From Streptomyces barringtoniae (GTDB lineage Bacteria > Actinomycetota > Actinomycetes > Streptomycetales > Streptomycetaceae), in contig NZ_JAJHNP010000015.1 in NCBI RefSeq assembly GCF_020819595.1, forward strand, positions 1 to 64,000: 64,000 nt of DNA, read 5' to 3'. Every line of letters begins with the position of its first letter. Position 1 is the stretch's first letter. This document shows positions 1 through 8,161 of the stretch, piece after piece. A program made the position numbers and the translations under genes. The notes below the pieces were generated by a model that ran no database searches, was not told where the DNA came from, and worked only from the letters and a program-made list of their open reading frames with translations.

Positions 1-964
1 TCCGGACGTGGTCAAGGCGGTCACGGGTGAGGAGATCACCCAGAACGGGCTCGGCGGCGCCGACGTCCACGCGGAGACCTCCGGTGTCTGCCACTTCGCG
101 TACGACGACGAGGAGACCTGCATCGCCGAGGTGCGGTACCTGCTGTCGCTCCTGCCGCAGAACAACCGCGAGAACCCGCCCCGGGTGGACTCCTCCGACC
201 CTGCCGACCGCCGCAGCGACGTCCTGCTCGACCTGGTCCCGGCCGACGGCAACCGGCCGTACGACATGGCCAAGGTCATCGAGGAGATCGTCGACGACGG
301 CGACTACCTGGAGGTCCACGAGCGCTGGGCGCGGAACATCATCTGCGCGCTGGGGCGCCTGGACGGCCAGGTGGTCGGCATCGTCGCCAACCAGCCGCAG
401 GTCCTCGCCGGCGTCCTGGACATCGAGGCGAGTGAAAAAGCTGCGCGCTTTGTCCAGATGTGTGACGCTTTCAATATCCCGATCGTCACCTTCCTGGACG
501 TGCCGGGGTTCCTCCCCGGTGTCGACCAGGAGCACGGCGGAATCATCCGCCACGGCGCGAAGCTGCTGTACGCCTACTGCAACGCGACCGTGCCGAGGAT
601 TTCGCTGATCCTGCGCAAGGCGTACGGAGGTGCCTACATCGTCATGGACTCCCAGTCGATCGGCGCCGACCTCACCTACGCCTGGCCGACCAACGAGATC
701 GCCGTGATGGGCGCGGAAGGCGCCGCGAACGTCATCTTCCGCCGCCAGATCAGCGGCGCGGAAGACCCCGAGGCCATGCGCCAGAAGATGGTCAAGGAGT
801 ACAAGGCCGAGCTGATGCACCCGTACTACGCGGCCGAGCGCGGCCTCGTGGACGACGTCATCGACCCCGCCGAGACCCGCGAGGTCCTGGTCAAGTCCCT
901 GGCCATGCTGCAGTCCAAGCACGCCGACCTGCCCTCCCGCAAGCACGGCAACCCCCCGCAGTAA
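1..964 (+). CDS. pccB: Acyl-CoA (propionyl/acetyl-CoA) carboxylase beta subunit, 3' part only
   Basis: Carboxyltransferase beta subunit of a biotin-dependent acyl-CoA carboxylase. It transfers CO2 from carboxybiotin to propionyl- or acetyl-CoA, giving methylmalonyl- or malonyl-CoA for lipid and polyketide synthesis. The reading frame is already open at base 2, so the N-terminal part lies outside the window; about 320 residues remain, ending in TAA. Visible family features are the GADVHAETSGVCHF stretch, the second carboxyltransferase lobe with VTFLDVPGFLPGVDQEHGGI, the Gly-rich RKAYGGAYIVMDSQ segment and the end ASKHADLP-like tail KHADLPSRKHGNPPQ. The tiny epsilon-subunit gene follows 57 bases later, the usual actinomycete arrangement. 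Substrate choice (acetyl versus propionyl) cannot be decided from this fragment. Confidence 0.93.
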   Translation, partial: PDVVKAVTGEEITQNGLGGADVHAETSGVCHFAYDDEETCIAEVRYLLSLLPQNNRENPPRVDSSDPADRRSDVLLDLVPADGNRPYDMAKVIEEIVDDGDYLEVHERWARNIICALGRLDGQVVGIVANQPQVLAGVLDIEASEKAARFVQMCDAFNIPIVTFLDVPGFLPGVDQEHGGIIRHGAKLLYAYCNATVPRISLILRKAYGGAYIVMDSQSIGADLTYAWPTNEIAVMGAEGAANVIFRRQISGAEDPEAMRQKMVKEYKAELMHPYYAAERGLVDDVIDPAETREVLVKSLAMLQSKHADLPSRKHGNPPQ

Positions 965-1021
965 CCCAGCGGACCCGCCGCGGCAACCCCGCGGACCTCT
1001 CTCTCACGGAGACTGACACCC

Positions 1022-1219
1022 ATGAGCACTCCTGACATCCGCGTCGAGAAGGGCCACGCCGAGCCCGAGGAGGTCGCCGCCATCACGGCCGTACTCCTGG
1101 CCCGTGCGGCCGCCCAGCCGGCGCCCACGGCCCACACCCACCGAGGCCGTGCCAAGGCCGCCTGGCGCCGCCTGGAGCGCGAGGGCGGCTTCCGTGCCCC
1201 GCACAGCTGGCACGGCTAG
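1022..1219 (+). CDS. pccE: Acyl-CoA carboxylase epsilon subunit
   Basis: A 65-residue protein of the actinobacterial acyl-CoA carboxylase epsilon family, which binds the beta subunit and raises activity of the complex. It opens with IRVEKGHAEPEEVAAITAVL, the family's hallmark, and ends WRRLEREGGFRAPHSWHG, where the Trp-rich tail is also typical. The ATG is preceded by a weak purine-rich stretch (ACGGAGA). It directly follows the beta subunit gene and is closed by a strong hairpin, so the two probably form one transcript. Confidence 0.9.
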   Translation: MSTPDIRVEKGHAEPEEVAAITAVLLARAAAQPAPTAHTHRGRAKAAWRRLEREGGFRAPHSWHG

Positions 1220-1242
1220 GCTGCGCCGCTCCACCGGTTCTT

Positions 1243-1273
1243 GAAGGGCCCCTCCATTGCGGAGGGGCCCTTC
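1243..1273 (+). terminator. Hairpin terminator after the carboxylase operon
   Basis: Perfect 13-bp inverted repeat GAAGGGCCCCTCC / GGAGGGGCCCTTC with loop ATTGC, 23 bases after the pccE stop. There is no T-tract, as is common in Streptomyces. Confidence 0.8.
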
Positions 1274-1304
1274 TCGCTGTGTACGCAGCCGGGCGAAAAA
1301 GAAT

Positions 1305-1330
1305 CCCCGCGCCCCGTAAGGGGCGCGGGG
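1305..1330. repeat. Streptomyces dispersed repeat hairpin, likely terminator of the cvn operon
   Basis: Perfect 11-bp inverted repeat CCCCGCGCCCC / GGGGCGCGGGG around GTAA, followed by AACTGCGCGCGAGCAACC. From memory this composition matches a very common intergenic repeat of Streptomyces chromosomes. It lies just past the stop of the minus-strand GTPase gene (1399), so it can end that transcript too. Confidence 0.6.
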
Positions 1331-1398
1331 AACTGCGCGCGAGCAACCAGGAACCACCCGCAGACGGCGTACGACCTGCCGGCAGCCCAGTGGCCGAA

Positions 1399-1980
1399 CT
1401 ACCGAAGCCGGGCCATCAGAGCGTGCTCCACCAGCGTGATCAGCGTCGACTTGGCGTCAGCCCTGTGGCGGGCGTCGGTCGTGATGATCGGGGTGTCGGG
1501 GCCGATCTGCAGCGCCTCGCGGACCTCGTCGGGGTTGTACGGCTGGTTGCCGTCGAAGCCGTTGAGGGCGATGACGAAGGGCAGGCCGCTGTTCTCGAAG
1601 TAGTCGACGGCCGGGAAGCAGTCGGCGAGGCGCCGGGTGTCCACGAGCACCACCGCGCCGATCGCACCGCGTACCAGGTCGTCCCACATGAACCAGAACC
1701 GGTCCTGACCCGGGGTACCGAAGAGGTAGAGGATCAGGTCCTGGTCCAGGGTGATGCGGCCGAAGTCCATGGCGACGGTGGTCGTCGTCTTGTCTCCGGT
1801 GTGGGTGAGGTCGTCGATGCCGGCCGAAGCGGACGTCATGACGGCCTCTGTGCGCAGCGGGTTGATCTCCGAGACGGCGCCGACGAACGTGGTCTTGCCC
1901 ACGCCGAAGCCGCCCGCCACCACGATCTTCGCGGAGGTGGTGGAGCGGGAAGGACCGCCGCTAGAGCTTGCGAAGTCCAC
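1399..1980 (-). CDS. cvnD: Conservon GTPase CvnD (first copy)
   Basis: Small Ras-like (MglA/Ran-type) GTPase of 193 residues, last gene of a conservon. Conservon proteins form a membrane-associated complex that resembles eukaryotic G-protein signalling. Visible are the P-loop GGFGVGKTT, the DTRR and GTPGQDRF segment (G3 region) and NGFDG in place of NKxD. The GTG start overlaps the end of the DUF742 gene by 20 bases, implying translational coupling. The P-loop half of the gene is identical in DNA to the second copy at 6674-7249 over 148 bases. A dispersed-repeat hairpin lies downstream. Confidence 0.93.
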   Translation of the reverse strand: MDFASSSGGPSRSTTSAKIVVAGGFGVGKTTFVGAVSEINPLRTEAVMTSASAGIDDLTHTGDKTTTTVAMDFGRITLDQDLILYLFGTPGQDRFWFMWDDLVRGAIGAVVLVDTRRLADCFPAVDYFENSGLPFVIALNGFDGNQPYNPDEVREALQIGPDTPIITTDARHRADAKSTLITLVEHALMARLR

Positions 1981-2536
1981 TGAGCACCCTTTCGAGCAGT
2001 GTCACGTCTGGCTGGCCACCGGCGTTCTCGTCGCCGCCGGGCTGATGGATGGCGACCAGGCCCGCCTCCGCCAAGTCGGCGACGAGGATCCTGGCCACGC
2101 CGAGGGGGATTGTCAGGAGCGCGGAGATTTCGGCTACCGACTTGATCTCACGGCAGAGGTTGCAGATCCGCTGATGCTCGGGCAGTTGACCCTGCATCTG
2201 GTGCGGAGCGGCGGTGGTGTGCACCAGCGCCTCGATGGCGAGCTGGTAGCGCGGGCGGGTCCGGCCGCCGGTCATGGCGTACGGACGCACCAAGGGGTTG
2301 TTGGATGCCGTGGCCGGCGCCGGCTCGGGGCGGCGCTGGGGCTGCACCGGCTGGATGCGCGGGGCCGGGGGCTGGTCGTACGGCGAGGGGCCGGGGCCCT
2401 GCGGTGCGTACGGCTGCCTGTGGGTCGGTGCGGAGGGGAAGTTGTAACGGTTCGGGTTCTGGGAACCGTCGCCCCGGCCCTGGCCGGGGCCGTACGACCA
2501 GTTTCCCGAATTCGAACCGCCTGGGGGTGTTGCCAC
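1961..2536 (-). CDS. cvnC: Conservon DUF742 protein CvnC (first copy)
   Basis: DUF742 family protein of 191 residues. The first ~75 residues are Gly/Pro/Gln-rich and probably disordered (NPNRYNFPSAPTHRQPYAPQ). The conserved domain starts at LVRPYAMTGGRTRP and runs through LPEHQRICNLCREIKSVAEI and GVARILVADLAEAGLVAIHQ. DUF742 has a winged-helix-like fold and in conservons is thought to bind the GTPase and roadblock partners. GTG start at 2536 follows a strong GGAGGAG ribosome binding site. It overlaps the GTPase gene downstream. Confidence 0.9.
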   Translation of the reverse strand: MATPPGGSNSGNWSYGPGQGRGDGSQNPNRYNFPSAPTHRQPYAPQGPGPSPYDQPPAPRIQPVQPQRRPEPAPATASNNPLVRPYAMTGGRTRPRYQLAIEALVHTTAAPHQMQGQLPEHQRICNLCREIKSVAEISALLTIPLGVARILVADLAEAGLVAIHQPGGDENAGGQPDVTLLERVLSGLRKL

Positions 2537-2633
2537 TCTCTTCTCCTCCTCCGACTGCGTCGGGCACCCATCCGTGTGGAGCCGCGTCCCGAAACCTTAC
2601 GGCCACGGGACGCGAATACGCATCGTCCCTTAA

Positions 2634-3056
2634 TTAGTTGAGAAGGCTTCCCTGGAGCTCCGCACGGAGATCCGGGGTGAGGACCGTGCCCGCGCGGTCC
2701 ACCAGAAGGGCCATCTCGTACCCGATGAGGCCGATGTCCGCTTCCGGGTGGGCCAGGACCGCGAGGGAGGAACCGTCGGAGATGGACATGATGAAGAGGA
2801 ATCCCCGCTCCATCTCCACAACCGTCTGATTCACGCTGCCCCCCTCGAAGATCCGGGAGGCGCCTGCCGTCAGAGACGTCAGACCGGAGGCGACGGCCGC
2901 GAGCTGGTCGGCGCGGTCGCGGGGGAAGCCTTCGGACATCGCCAGAAGGAGTCCGTCGGCGGAGACCACCACCGTGTGGGACACCCCCGGGGTGTTGTCC
3001 ACGAAGTTGGTGATCAACCAGTTCAGGTTCTGTGCCGCCTGGCTCATCGGGCTCAC
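2634..3056 (-). CDS. cvnB: Conservon roadblock/LC7 protein CvnB (first copy)
   Basis: Roadblock/LC7 (longin-like) protein of 140 residues, the likely GTPase-regulating partner of CvnD. Core motifs: NWLITNFVDNTPGVSHTVVV, DGLLLAMSEG, LTAGASRIFEGG and LVDRAGTVLTPDLRAELQ. I chose the GTG at 3056 because AGGAGC sits 7 bases before it and the upstream kinase stop TAG ends one base away. An ATG three codons inside (3047) gives the form beginning MSQAAQNLNW and is the alternative. Nearly the same protein is encoded at 7739-8161. Confidence 0.92.
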   Translation of the reverse strand: MSPMSQAAQNLNWLITNFVDNTPGVSHTVVVSADGLLLAMSEGFPRDRADQLAAVASGLTSLTAGASRIFEGGSVNQTVVEMERGFLFIMSISDGSSLAVLAHPEADIGLIGYEMALLVDRAGTVLTPDLRAELQGSLLN

Positions 3057-3057
3057 A

Positions 3058-6000
3058 CTAACGCTCCTGGTTGTAGGTGCTGTCAGGACCGAAGCCCTGG
3101 CCGTTCGTTTCACTGCCTGCGCTGCGTCCGCGCTGGACGCCCCGACGCAGGTTGCTCAGCCTGCCCCGGACGTCCTCCGGGGCGCGGGAGACCTGTGGGC
3201 CCCCCTGGGGGGTGGTTTCGGCGGCACCCGAGACCAGATTGGCCTTGGGTACCCGCCGCGGCAGGCCCGAGGCGGTGACCCCGCCTGCCTTGGGCTTCCG
3301 GAGCTGCGCCGCCTGCTGCCACCGCTCGTCGTTCTGCGAGCGCCAGCCGCTGTCGCCGTTCGTCCCCGGAGTGTTGCCCGGTGCGGGAGCCGACGCTTCC
3401 TGCTGCCCGCGCGCCGCGCCACCCGAGGTACCCGAGCCGTTGGAACCGCTCGCGACGGATCCGCGGCGGGGCAGCCCGGCGTCGGTCAGCTCGTGGGCGG
3501 CGGGAGAGGCCGGTCCCGGACGGTCGAAGCCTACGCGGTTCCGCTCACTTGCGTCAGCGGCCTGCGAGGATTCCGTTTCCGGAGCGTAATGAGCCGGATA
3601 GCCGTTCTGGTAGCCGTCCTGCTGGGGCTGCTGCGGCCAGTCGTCCTGGTACGACGGGCTCGCGGCCGGCTCCGCGTACGCGGGGTCGGGGTAGCCGCCG
3701 TTGGAGGGGTAGTACTGCTCGTCGTACGGCTTGTCGTACGACTGCTCCTCGAACGAAGCCTGCTGCGGCTCCGCGTAGGCCTGCTCCTCGTACGTCTGCT
3801 GCGGCTGCTCCTGGTAGGAGCGCTCCTCGTACGACGGCTGCGGGCGCTCCTGGTACGCCGACTGTTCGTCGAACAGCGGGTCGGAGTAGCCGGTGGGGGC
3901 TTCCGCCGCCTCCTGCTGAGGCTGCCCGGGCTGCGGGCCGTGCGTCTGGGCCTCCAGGGCCGCCCGGCGCTCCTCGCGCATCAGGGAGCGGCCGACGGGG
4001 TCCAGATCGCGGATGTCGTCGGGGACGTCCACGTACTGGCTGTCGTCGAAGCCGAGTTCGGCGGCGGTGCGCATCGGCTGCACCTGGTTGAAGCTCTCAC
4101 CCTGGAAGTGCTGCTCCGGGATGATCTGCGAGACGGTGAACTCCTCGCGGTCCAGCGGGGTCTCGCCACCACCGCCGTGCGTGATCGCGTCCGGCAGCAT
4201 GACCAGCGAGGTCGTACCGGCCTGCTCGCCCGAGGGGCGCAGCTGGACGCGGATGCCGTGCCGGTCGGACAGCCGGCCGACCACGAACAGGCCCATGCGC
4301 TGCGAGATCGCGGCGTCCACGGTCGGCGGGTTGGCCAGCTTGTGGTTGATGTCCGCGAAGTCCTCGGCGGTCAGGCCGATGCCCTTGTCGTGGATCTCGA
4401 TCATGATGCGGCCGTCGGGCAGACGGGTCGCGGTGACGCGGACCTTGGTCTGCGGGGAGGAGAACGTGGTGGCGTTCTCCAGCAGCTCGGCCAGCAGGTG
4501 CACGAGGTCGGTGACCGCGCGGCCGTGGATCTCGGCCTCCGGCACGCCGGACAGCTCGATGCGCTCGTACTGCTCCACCTCGGAGGAGGCGGCGCGCAGC
4601 ACGTCGACCAGCGGGACCGGCTGGTCCCAGCGGCGGCCGGGCTCCTCGCCGGCGAGGACCAGGAGGTTCTCGCCGTTGCGGCGCATACGGGTGGCCAGGT
4701 GGTCCAGCTTGAAGAGGTTCTCCAGCTGGTCCGGGTCGGCCTCGTTGTTCTCCAGGTCGGTGATCAGGGTCAGCTGGCCCTCGATCAGCGACTGGTTGCG
4801 GCGCGAGAGGTTGGTGAAGATCGCGTTGATGTTGCCCCGCAGCAGGGCCTGCTCGGAGGCGAGCCGGACCGCCTCGCGGTGGACCTGGTCGAAGGCGCGG
4901 GCGACCTCGCCGATCTCGTCCTTGGTGGTGATCGGGATCGGGGCGACCCGGGTGTCGACCCGGCCGGGGTCGGTGCGGGAGAGCTGGTCGACCAGCATCG
5001 GCAGCCGCTGCTCGGCGATGCCGAAGGCGGCGTTGCGCAGCTGGCGCATCGAGCGGCTCATCTGGCGGGCCACGGCACCGGCCAGGATGAAGGCGAGCAG
5101 CAGGGCGATCACGACGACGGCGCCGGTGATGAACGCGGAGTTCTTGGCGTCGTCGGCGATGCCGGAGGCCTCGTTCACCGCCTTGTCGGCCATGTCCGAC
5201 TCGATCTTGCGGTACGCGTCGAACTTGAGGGTGTTGACCGCCCACCAGTTCTCGGCCGTGATGCCCCTGAGCGCGAGCTGCTGGCGCGCGAGGGTGCTGG
5301 TGGAGTCCAGCGTGGCGAGGCCCGTGACCATGTACTTCGGGTCGGACGGCGGCGGGACGTAGTTCGGGTTCTTGGCCTTGGCCTGCTGGGCCATCGTCAC
5401 GGCCTTGGCCTGGATGTCCTTCTTCGCCGTGTCCAGCTTCGCCGCGTCGGCCTCGGTGCCGCCGCCGATGTACTCCTCGACGGCGATGCCCTCGAGGTAG
5501 GCGTAGGAGGAGAGGGCCACGCGCTGGCTCGCCAGGTTGGGGGCGTCGGGACCCGGCTTGAACAGCATGTGCATGCCGATCGAGCGGTCCAGCGACAGCG
5601 CCGCCTTGGTGAGCGACATGGCGTAGACGGTACGGCCGTAGGAGGTGATGTTGCCGGTGCCCAGGCCGAGCTCGTTGGCGAACTCCATCAGCGGGTGGGC
5701 GACCTTGACGTAGCCCTCCTCGGTCTGGACGCCGGGGAACTTGGAGGTGTACGCGCCGGCGCGCAGCGTCTGCAGGAAGGGCTCGGCCTCGCGGAACAGC
5801 TTCAGCCGTCGCTCCAGGCCGGCCTCGTGCGGCATGTTCTGCGCGGCCTGGTCGAAGCCGTCGGCGGCCTGGTCGGTGGCGTTGCGGGCCGCCGTGATGG
5901 TCGCCTTGTCCTGGGCGGTCGCCAGCTTGCCCTTCAGCAGCGGGGCCGCGGTGATGTCGCGCTCGTTCTCGAGCGCGTTGGCGTACGACAGCGAGGCGCG

Positions 6001-6282
6001 CACCAGGCGGGCGGTGTTCTCGGCGTCGCGGGCCTGCTGCCAGGTGTCGATCGAGGTCTTCACCTGGAAGCCGCCCATGACGAGACCGACCGCCACGGGT
6101 ATCAGCAGGATCGCGTTCAGTCTGGTCGGCACGCGCCAGTTGCGCGGGGAGAACCGGCCGCCACTCGGCGCGGGAGCTGCCGCCGGCTCCGCACCGGTCA
6201 CAGGGGTGGGCGCCGCAGCGCGCGGCGGCGGGGTGAAGTTGCCCCGCGCCGACGGCTCGGGACCGTTCTTGCTTCGCCTCAC
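3058..6282 (-). CDS. cvnA: Conservon membrane sensor kinase-like protein CvnA (first copy)
   Basis: Large (1074 residues) histidine-kinase-like membrane protein heading the conservon. Order: short cytoplasmic N-terminus; membrane helix near residue 57 (AILLIPVAVGLVMGGF); extracellular nitrate/nitrite-sensor-like helical domain; second membrane helix near 390; HAMP-like linker; a helix with LFKLDHLATRMRRNGENLL in the phosphoacceptor position; then a HATPase_c domain with N-box LLAELLENAT (~600) and G-box DKGIGL (~632). The last ~330 residues are low-complexity, rich in Gln, Tyr, Glu and Pro (repeated YEEQ). Such CvnA proteins are thought to signal through the linked roadblock and GTPase, not through a response regulator; none is encoded nearby. 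GTG start chosen at the ORF's first in-frame start. Confidence 0.9.
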   Translation of the reverse strand: MRRSKNGPEPSARGNFTPPPRAAAPTPVTGAEPAAAPAPSGGRFSPRNWRVPTRLNAILLIPVAVGLVMGGFQVKTSIDTWQQARDAENTARLVRASLSYANALENERDITAAPLLKGKLATAQDKATITAARNATDQAADGFDQAAQNMPHEAGLERRLKLFREAEPFLQTLRAGAYTSKFPGVQTEEGYVKVAHPLMEFANELGLGTGNITSYGRTVYAMSLTKAALSLDRSIGMHMLFKPGPDAPNLASQRVALSSYAYLEGIAVEEYIGGGTEADAAKLDTAKKDIQAKAVTMAQQAKAKNPNYVPPPSDPKYMVTGLATLDSTSTLARQQLALRGITAENWWAVNTLKFDAYRKIESDMADKAVNEASGIADDAKNSAFITGAVVVIALLLAFILAGAVARQMSRSMRQLRNAAFGIAEQRLPMLVDQLSRTDPGRVDTRVAPIPITTKDEIGEVARAFDQVHREAVRLASEQALLRGNINAIFTNLSRRNQSLIEGQLTLITDLENNEADPDQLENLFKLDHLATRMRRNGENLLVLAGEEPGRRWDQPVPLVDVLRAASSEVEQYERIELSGVPEAEIHGRAVTDLVHLLAELLENATTFSSPQTKVRVTATRLPDGRIMIEIHDKGIGLTAEDFADINHKLANPPTVDAAISQRMGLFVVGRLSDRHGIRVQLRPSGEQAGTTSLVMLPDAITHGGGGETPLDREEFTVSQIIPEQHFQGESFNQVQPMRTAAELGFDDSQYVDVPDDIRDLDPVGRSLMREERRAALEAQTHGPQPGQPQQEAAEAPTGYSDPLFDEQSAYQERPQPSYEERSYQEQPQQTYEEQAYAEPQQASFEEQSYDKPYDEQYYPSNGGYPDPAYAEPAASPSYQDDWPQQPQQDGYQNGYPAHYAPETESSQAADASERNRVGFDRPGPASPAAHELTDAGLPRRGSVASGSNGSGTSGGAARGQQEASAPAPGNTPGTNGDSGWRSQNDERWQQAAQLRKPKAGGVTASGLPRRVPKANLVSGAAETTPQGGPQVSRAPEDVRGRLSNLRRGVQRGRSAGSETNGQGFGPDSTYNQER

Positions 6283-6579
6283 TCGACCAACAACCTCTCG
6301 GCGGTCGGCACCTACGTCGTGCCGCAGTCTCTCAGAGCCCGGTTCGTCATCGACTAGTGAGTACGTCTTTGACTATTGGGCAGTTCAGGCATTCCAGCAC
6401 GTGGACCAGTGCTCTTCCAAACAGCGGAAACCCTTGAGTGACGCTCTTGTAAGGCCCAGATAAAACGGTCATAAAGAGCGAGCCCCGGCAAAAGGCGGGG
6501 CGATTGTGAGCACAGCGGTACTGCGCGACCGCGTCGCGTGGTGATACCGGGGGATTCCTCTGCCGAACTGTTATGAACA
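6283..6579. other. Intergenic region upstream of the first cvnA
   Basis: About 300 bases between the start of the first conservon and the terminator of the second. It is AT-richer than its surroundings and must hold the promoter of the first conservon. An imperfect hairpin GCCCCGGC-AAAA-GGCGGGGC lies near 6481-6500. I see no coding frame with Streptomyces codon bias. Confidence 0.5.
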
Positions 6580-6617
6580 CCGGAGCCGACCGTGTCAAAG
6601 GCCACAGTCGGCTCCGG
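6580..6617 (-). terminator. Hairpin terminator of the second conservon
   Basis: Perfect 11-bp inverted repeat CCGGAGCCGAC / GTCGGCTCCGG, 57 bases past the stop of the second cvnD. It separates the two conservons into different transcription units. Confidence 0.75.
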
Positions 6618-6673
6618 CGTCCCGTCACGACAACTGCCGTACGCGACGTCGCACTTGAGTGCGTACGTGTGTA

Positions 6674-7249
6674 CTACTTGAGCCGCGCCATCAGGGCGTG
6701 CTCGACCAGCGTGATCAGCGCACTCTTGGCGTCCGCGCGGTGGCGGGCGTCGGTCGTGATGATCGGGGTGTCGGGGCCGATCTGCAGCGCCTCCCGCACT
6801 TCCTCGGGGGCGTAGGGCTGCTGGCCGTCGAAGCCGTTGAGGGCGATGACGAAGGGCAGGCCGCTGTTCTCGAAGTAGTCGACCGCGGGGAAGCAGTCGG
6901 CGAGGCGCCGGGTGTCCACGAGGACCACCGCGCCGATCGCACCGCGCACCAGGTCGTCCCACATGAACCAGAACCGGTCCTGACCCGGGGTGCCGAACAG
7001 GTACAGGATCAGGTCCTGGTCGAGGGTGATACGGCCGAAGTCCATCGCCACCGTGGTGGTGGTCTTGTCCCCGGTGTGGGTGAGGTCGTCGATGCCGGCC
7101 GAAGCGGACGTCATGACGGCCTCTGTGCGCAGCGGGTTGATCTCCGAGACGGCGCCGACGAACGTGGTCTTGCCCACGCCGAAGCCGCCCGCCACCACGA
7201 TCTTCGCGGAGGTGGTGGCCCGGCCCGCGTCAGAGCTTGCGAAGTCCAC
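6674..7249 (-). CDS. cvnD: Conservon GTPase CvnD (second copy)
   Basis: Ras-like GTPase of 191 residues, almost the same protein as the product of 1399-1980. P-loop GGFGVGKTT, GTPGQDRF and NGFDG are conserved. Differences cluster at the N-terminus and in the last third (DGQQPYAPEE versus DGNQPYNPDE). It overlaps the upstream DUF742 gene by 20 bases, as in the first conservon. The shared 148-base block suggests recent gene conversion between the two loci. Confidence 0.93.
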   Translation of the reverse strand: MDFASSDAGRATTSAKIVVAGGFGVGKTTFVGAVSEINPLRTEAVMTSASAGIDDLTHTGDKTTTTVAMDFGRITLDQDLILYLFGTPGQDRFWFMWDDLVRGAIGAVVLVDTRRLADCFPAVDYFENSGLPFVIALNGFDGQQPYAPEEVREALQIGPDTPIITTDARHRADAKSALITLVEHALMARLK

Positions 7250-7628
7250 TGAGCACCCTTTCGAGCAGCGTCACGTCAGGTGCGCCGCCGTTGTTCTCGT
7301 CGCCACCCGGCTGGTGGATGGCGACCAGGCCGGCCTCGGCGAGGTCGGCCACCAGGATCCGGGCCACTCCGAGCGGCATGGCCAGCAGCGCGGAGACCTC
7401 CGCGACCGACTTGACCTCACGGCACAGGTGGCAGATCCGCTGGTGCTCCGGGAGCAGTCCCATGAGCGCTGCCGGATCGGCAGTGGTGCTGATCAGCGCC
7501 TCGATCGCGAGCTGATACCGCGGCCGGGTCCGGCCACCGGTCATCGCGTACGGCCGTACCAGTGGCTGGTCGCCCTCGTCCCCGTACGGTTCCGCGTACG
7601 GATCGTGATGAGCGGTGGGCGGGGTCAT
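7230..7628 (-). CDS. cvnC: Conservon DUF742 protein CvnC (second copy)
   Basis: DUF742 family protein of 132 residues. The domain LVRPYAMTGGRTRP through ILVADLAEAGLVAIHQ is nearly identical to the first copy, but the disordered N-terminal tail is only ~25 residues here. I start it at ATG 7628, preceded by GGAGG four bases away; the open frame reaches back to 7847, but that part would overlap the roadblock gene. It is translationally coupled to the GTPase gene downstream. Confidence 0.88.
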   Translation of the reverse strand: MTPPTAHHDPYAEPYGDEGDQPLVRPYAMTGGRTRPRYQLAIEALISTTADPAALMGLLPEHQRICHLCREVKSVAEVSALLAMPLGVARILVADLAEAGLVAIHQPGGDENNGGAPDVTLLERVLSGLRKL

Positions 7629-7738
7629 GAATCCTCCGGGCGGGACAGCAAGTCGGTCAGTCAAGCCGTCGGACGGGGCCGGTGGGGGGATTGTGGCGGC
7701 CGGACGGTGTTTTCGTGAGGTGGGTGGTGCCGGGGCGG

Positions 7739-8161
7739 TCAGTGAAGCAGACTGCCTTGGAGTTCGGCGCGCAGGTCCGGCGTAAGTACCGCCCCCGCGC
7801 GGTCGACGAGCAGTGCCATCTCGTAGCCGACGAGACCGATGTCGCACTCCGGGTGGGCCAGTACCGCGAGGGACGACCCGTCCGAGACGGACATCAGGAA
7901 GAGGAACCCGCGCTCCATCTCGACGACCGTCTGCGCCACGGTGCCGCCCTCGAAGATCCGGGAGGCCCCGGCCGTGAGGGAGGTCAGTCCGGACGCGACG
8001 GCCGCCAGCTGGTCGGCGCGGTCCCGCGGGAAGCCTTCGGACATCGCCAGCAGAAGGCCGTCGGCGGAGACCACCACTGTGTGGGACACCCCAGGGGTGT
8101 TGTCCACGAAGTTGGTGATCAACCAGTTCAGGTTCTGTGCCGCCTGGCTCATCGGACTCAA
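7739..8161 (-). CDS. cvnB: Conservon roadblock/LC7 protein CvnB (second copy)
   Basis: Roadblock/LC7 protein of 140 residues, very close to the first CvnB; differences include VAQTVVEM for VNQTVVEM and PECDIGLVGY for PEADIGLIGY. I use a TTG start at 8161, which abuts the TAG stop of the kinase gene directly and has AGGAGC at proper spacing. An ATG at 8152 is the alternative and lacks a well-placed ribosome binding site. Confidence 0.9.
   Translation of the reverse strand: MSPMSQAAQNLNWLITNFVDNTPGVSHTVVVSADGLLLAMSEGFPRDRADQLAAVASGLTSLTAGASRIFEGGTVAQTVVEMERGFLFLMSVSDGSSLAVLAHPECDIGLVGYEMALLVDRAGAVLTPDLRAELQGSLLH

Noticed and set aside
2974-6357. 1127-codon plus-strand frame over the first cvnA
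   Set aside because: Antisense shadow of the kinase-like gene; composition is low-complexity and the codon bias belongs to the other strand.
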